DNA of 17,200 nt from Actinomycetota bacterium. Lineage in GTDB: Bacteria > Actinomycetota > Actinomycetes > Actinomycetales > Angustibacteraceae. This document shows, piece by piece, positions 16,215 to 17,200 of the stretch. The notes under the pieces are model-generated. The model searched no databases, was not told the origin of the DNA, and saw only the letters and a program-made list of their open reading frames with translations. The position numbers and the translations under genes are program-made. Within the stretch, counting starts at the first letter, position 1, and the number at the start of each line of letters is the position of its first letter. The stretch is taken from the NCBI GenBank assembly GCA_014377795.1, contig JACMOY010000088.1, forward strand, positions 1-17,200, written 5' to 3'.

Positions 16215-16744
16215 GGGGCCGCAGCGGGCAGGGCGTGCAGGACGACCACGTGCACCTGCAGGGACGCCGCCACCGAGGCGAGCAGCCGGGCCGTGGTGGC
16301 GCCGGTGCCCGCGACGTCGGCCAGCGCGGCCGCAGCGGCCGACCGTTCGGCCGCCAGCAGCCGTGGGAGGGAGGCAGCCGGTGTCGCGGCCGTCGGCGTG
16401 GGGGTGGGCGCTGCAGGCACCGGGCTCAGTGCGGCCAGGTGGGCCCGGTGGTCGACGTCGAGTGCGGCGAGGGTGCGTCCGGCGTCCGGCCGCGACTTTC
16501 GGACGCCGGCAACGAGGTCGAGCAGCTGCGCCGCCCGGGTGGCAGCGCGCTCGCGGGCCAGCTCGTCGACGGTGGGCGGGGCCGGTGGCAGCGGCGCGGG
16601 CGGGTCCGACTCCAGCCGCAGCCCGCAGCCCGACGTCAGCAGCAGCACCGCGCCACCACCTGCCGCCAGGGCCTGGCGGCGGGTGGTGACCGAGCGCTCG
16701 GGATGCCTCGGCCGGGACGACGTCGGCACGAGGCATCGTCGCAC
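16211..16744 (-). CDS. Predicted Tat-type lipoprotein, helical
   Basis: A 177-residue protein with an export signal: an Arg-rich n-region with a twin Arg (TTRRQAL, 20-26), a hydrophobic core (AAGGGAVLLL) and a lipobox-like LTSGC ending at Cys40. It would be anchored outside the membrane through that Cys. The mature part starts with a Pro-rich linker, then shows two Ala/Leu/Arg-rich helical stretches (VDELARERAATRAAQLLDLVAG; LLAAERSAAAAALADVAG) parted by a Pro/Thr/Ala linker. It is co-transcribed with the DUF4439 gene through a 4-base overlap and may be its extracytoplasmic partner; its own helices are vaguely ferritin-like. The start is uncertain: GTG 16744 lies inside a palindrome, and GTG 16729 would give 172 residues and leave the palindrome upstream. 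Neither has a ribosome binding site. Confidence 0.75.
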   Translation of the reverse strand: MRRCLVPTSSRPRHPERSVTTRRQALAAGGGAVLLLTSGCGLRLESDPPAPLPPAPPTVDELARERAATRAAQLLDLVAGVRKSRPDAGRTLAALDVDHRAHLAALSPVPAAPTPTPTAATPAASLPRLLAAERSAAAAALADVAGTGATTARLLASVAASLQVHVVVLHALPAAAP

Positions 16745-16762
16745 GCGCGTCGCACGATGCCT
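16731..16762. promoter_or_regulatory. 32-bp imperfect palindrome, possible operator
   Basis: Outer arms AGGCATCGT (16731-16739) and ACGATGCCT (16754-16762) are exactly complementary. They flank a self-complementary centre ACGCGCGT (16743-16750), with three unpaired bases on each side. The block also contains GTCGCACG twice in direct orientation. It sits at the lipoprotein gene start and about 60 bases before the rimP -10 element, so a dimeric regulator could act on either direction. No regulator is identified. Confidence 0.5.
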
Positions 16763-16820
16763 GGCCGCACGCGCGACCCTGCCGCAGCCGTCGTAGGTGA
16801 GGGCGGTGCCCGCGAGTCGC

Positions 16821-16826
16821 TACCCT
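16821..16826 (+). promoter_or_regulatory. -10 element of the rimP operon
   Basis: TACCCT matches TANNNT and would start transcription near 16833, giving a leader of about 45 bases before rimP. GGAG at 16868-16871 is the ribosome binding site, six bases before ATG 16878. The -35 region is poor. A promoter here fits the usual start of the rimP-nusA-infB operon. Confidence 0.5.
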
Positions 16827-16877
16827 GGGGCCGCTCGACCAGCACCCACACGAGAACAGCGGCGAACGGAGTCATCG

Positions 16878-17200
16878 ATGGCAACCCGACGCCCGGACGG
16901 GCCGGCCGACCAGGTCGTCCGCGACCAGCTCGACCCCGTCGTCCGCGACCTGGGGCTGGTGCTGGACGACGTCGCCGTGACCACCGTCGGCGACCGCCTG
17001 CTGCTGCGCGTCGTGCTCGACCTGCCTGACGAGCAGGTCGGGTCGCTGTCGCTGGACGCCGTCGCCGATGCCGCCCGCGCCGTCTCGACCGCCCTCGACG
17101 AGGCCGACCCGATGGGGGAGTCGCCGTACACCCTCGAGGTCAGCTCACCGGGGGTCGAGCGACCTCTCACCGAGCCACGACACCTGCGGCGCAACGTCGG
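16878..17200 (+). CDS. rimP: Ribosome maturation factor RimP (partial, 3' end outside window)
   Basis: The first 107 codons of RimP, which assists 30S subunit maturation. The protein begins MATRRPDGPADQVVRDQLDP and runs through an N-terminal alpha/beta domain (LDDVAVTTVGDRLLLRVVLDLP; LDAVADAARAVSTALDEADP). It then reaches the family hallmark YTLEVSSPGVERPLTEPRHL (residues about 84-103), and the window ends shortly after. The coding frame is intact to the last base. ATG 16878 has GGAG six bases upstream. The gene is divergent from the lipoprotein and DUF4439 pair, a known neighbourhood in actinomycetes, and nusA, ylxR and infB are expected beyond the edge. Confidence 0.95.
   Translation, partial: MATRRPDGPADQVVRDQLDPVVRDLGLVLDDVAVTTVGDRLLLRVVLDLPDEQVGSLSLDAVADAARAVSTALDEADPMGESPYTLEVSSPGVERPLTEPRHLRRNV

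Overview
The window is a chromosomal segment of a high-GC actinomycete. The evidence is strongly GC-rich third codon positions, frequent GTG starts, many 4-base stop/start overlaps, and a gene order (dxr, rip1-like protease, ispG, DUF4081 GNAT, proS, then rimP) that matches the block known from Mycobacterium and Streptomyces. I cannot place it to genus from sequence alone. No rRNA, tRNA, CRISPR array, insertion sequence or phage gene was seen.

Region 1 (1-2495, + strand): the tail of an unidentified gene, then a soluble PAS-PAS-GGDEF-EAL protein in which both the c-di-GMP synthase and phosphodiesterase motifs look intact. Region 2 (2492-5238, - strand): a two-gene operon, gabT followed by a second class III aminotransferase of unknown substrate. 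It is transcribed toward the GGDEF/EAL gene, and the two stop codons overlap in a shared CTAG.

Region 3 (5452-11830, + strand): a 73-residue free-standing biotinyl-domain protein, a succinate-semialdehyde dehydrogenase (gabD type), dxr, a site-2 protease of the Rip1/RseP type, ispG and a DUF4081 GNAT acetyltransferase. gabT and gabD are divergent and together give the GABA-to-succinate route. gabD is joined to the isoprenoid (MEP) genes by a 4-base overlap. Dxr carries Gly where the family has a metal-binding Glu.

Region 4 (11847-12947): a DUF559 (Vsr-like nuclease fold) gene on the - strand, sitting against the direction of the conserved block. It is bracketed by two related long inverted repeats sharing the core CACACCAACA. 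This is the strongest candidate for an undescribed unit in the window. Region 5 (13048-15742, + strand): proS, a 41-codon remnant of a HAD-like gene and a TSUP permease, all joined by 4-base overlaps. Region 6 (15732-16744, - strand): a predicted lipoprotein and a ferritin-like DUF4439 protein, with a 32-bp imperfect palindrome at the lipoprotein start. Region 7: rimP, cut by the window end and presumably the start of the rimP-nusA-infB operon.

Several transcription units (gabT, ispG, the GNAT gene, the DUF559 gene) have an NANNNT hexamer exactly six bases before the start codon and no ribosome binding site. This is the layout expected of leaderless transcripts.
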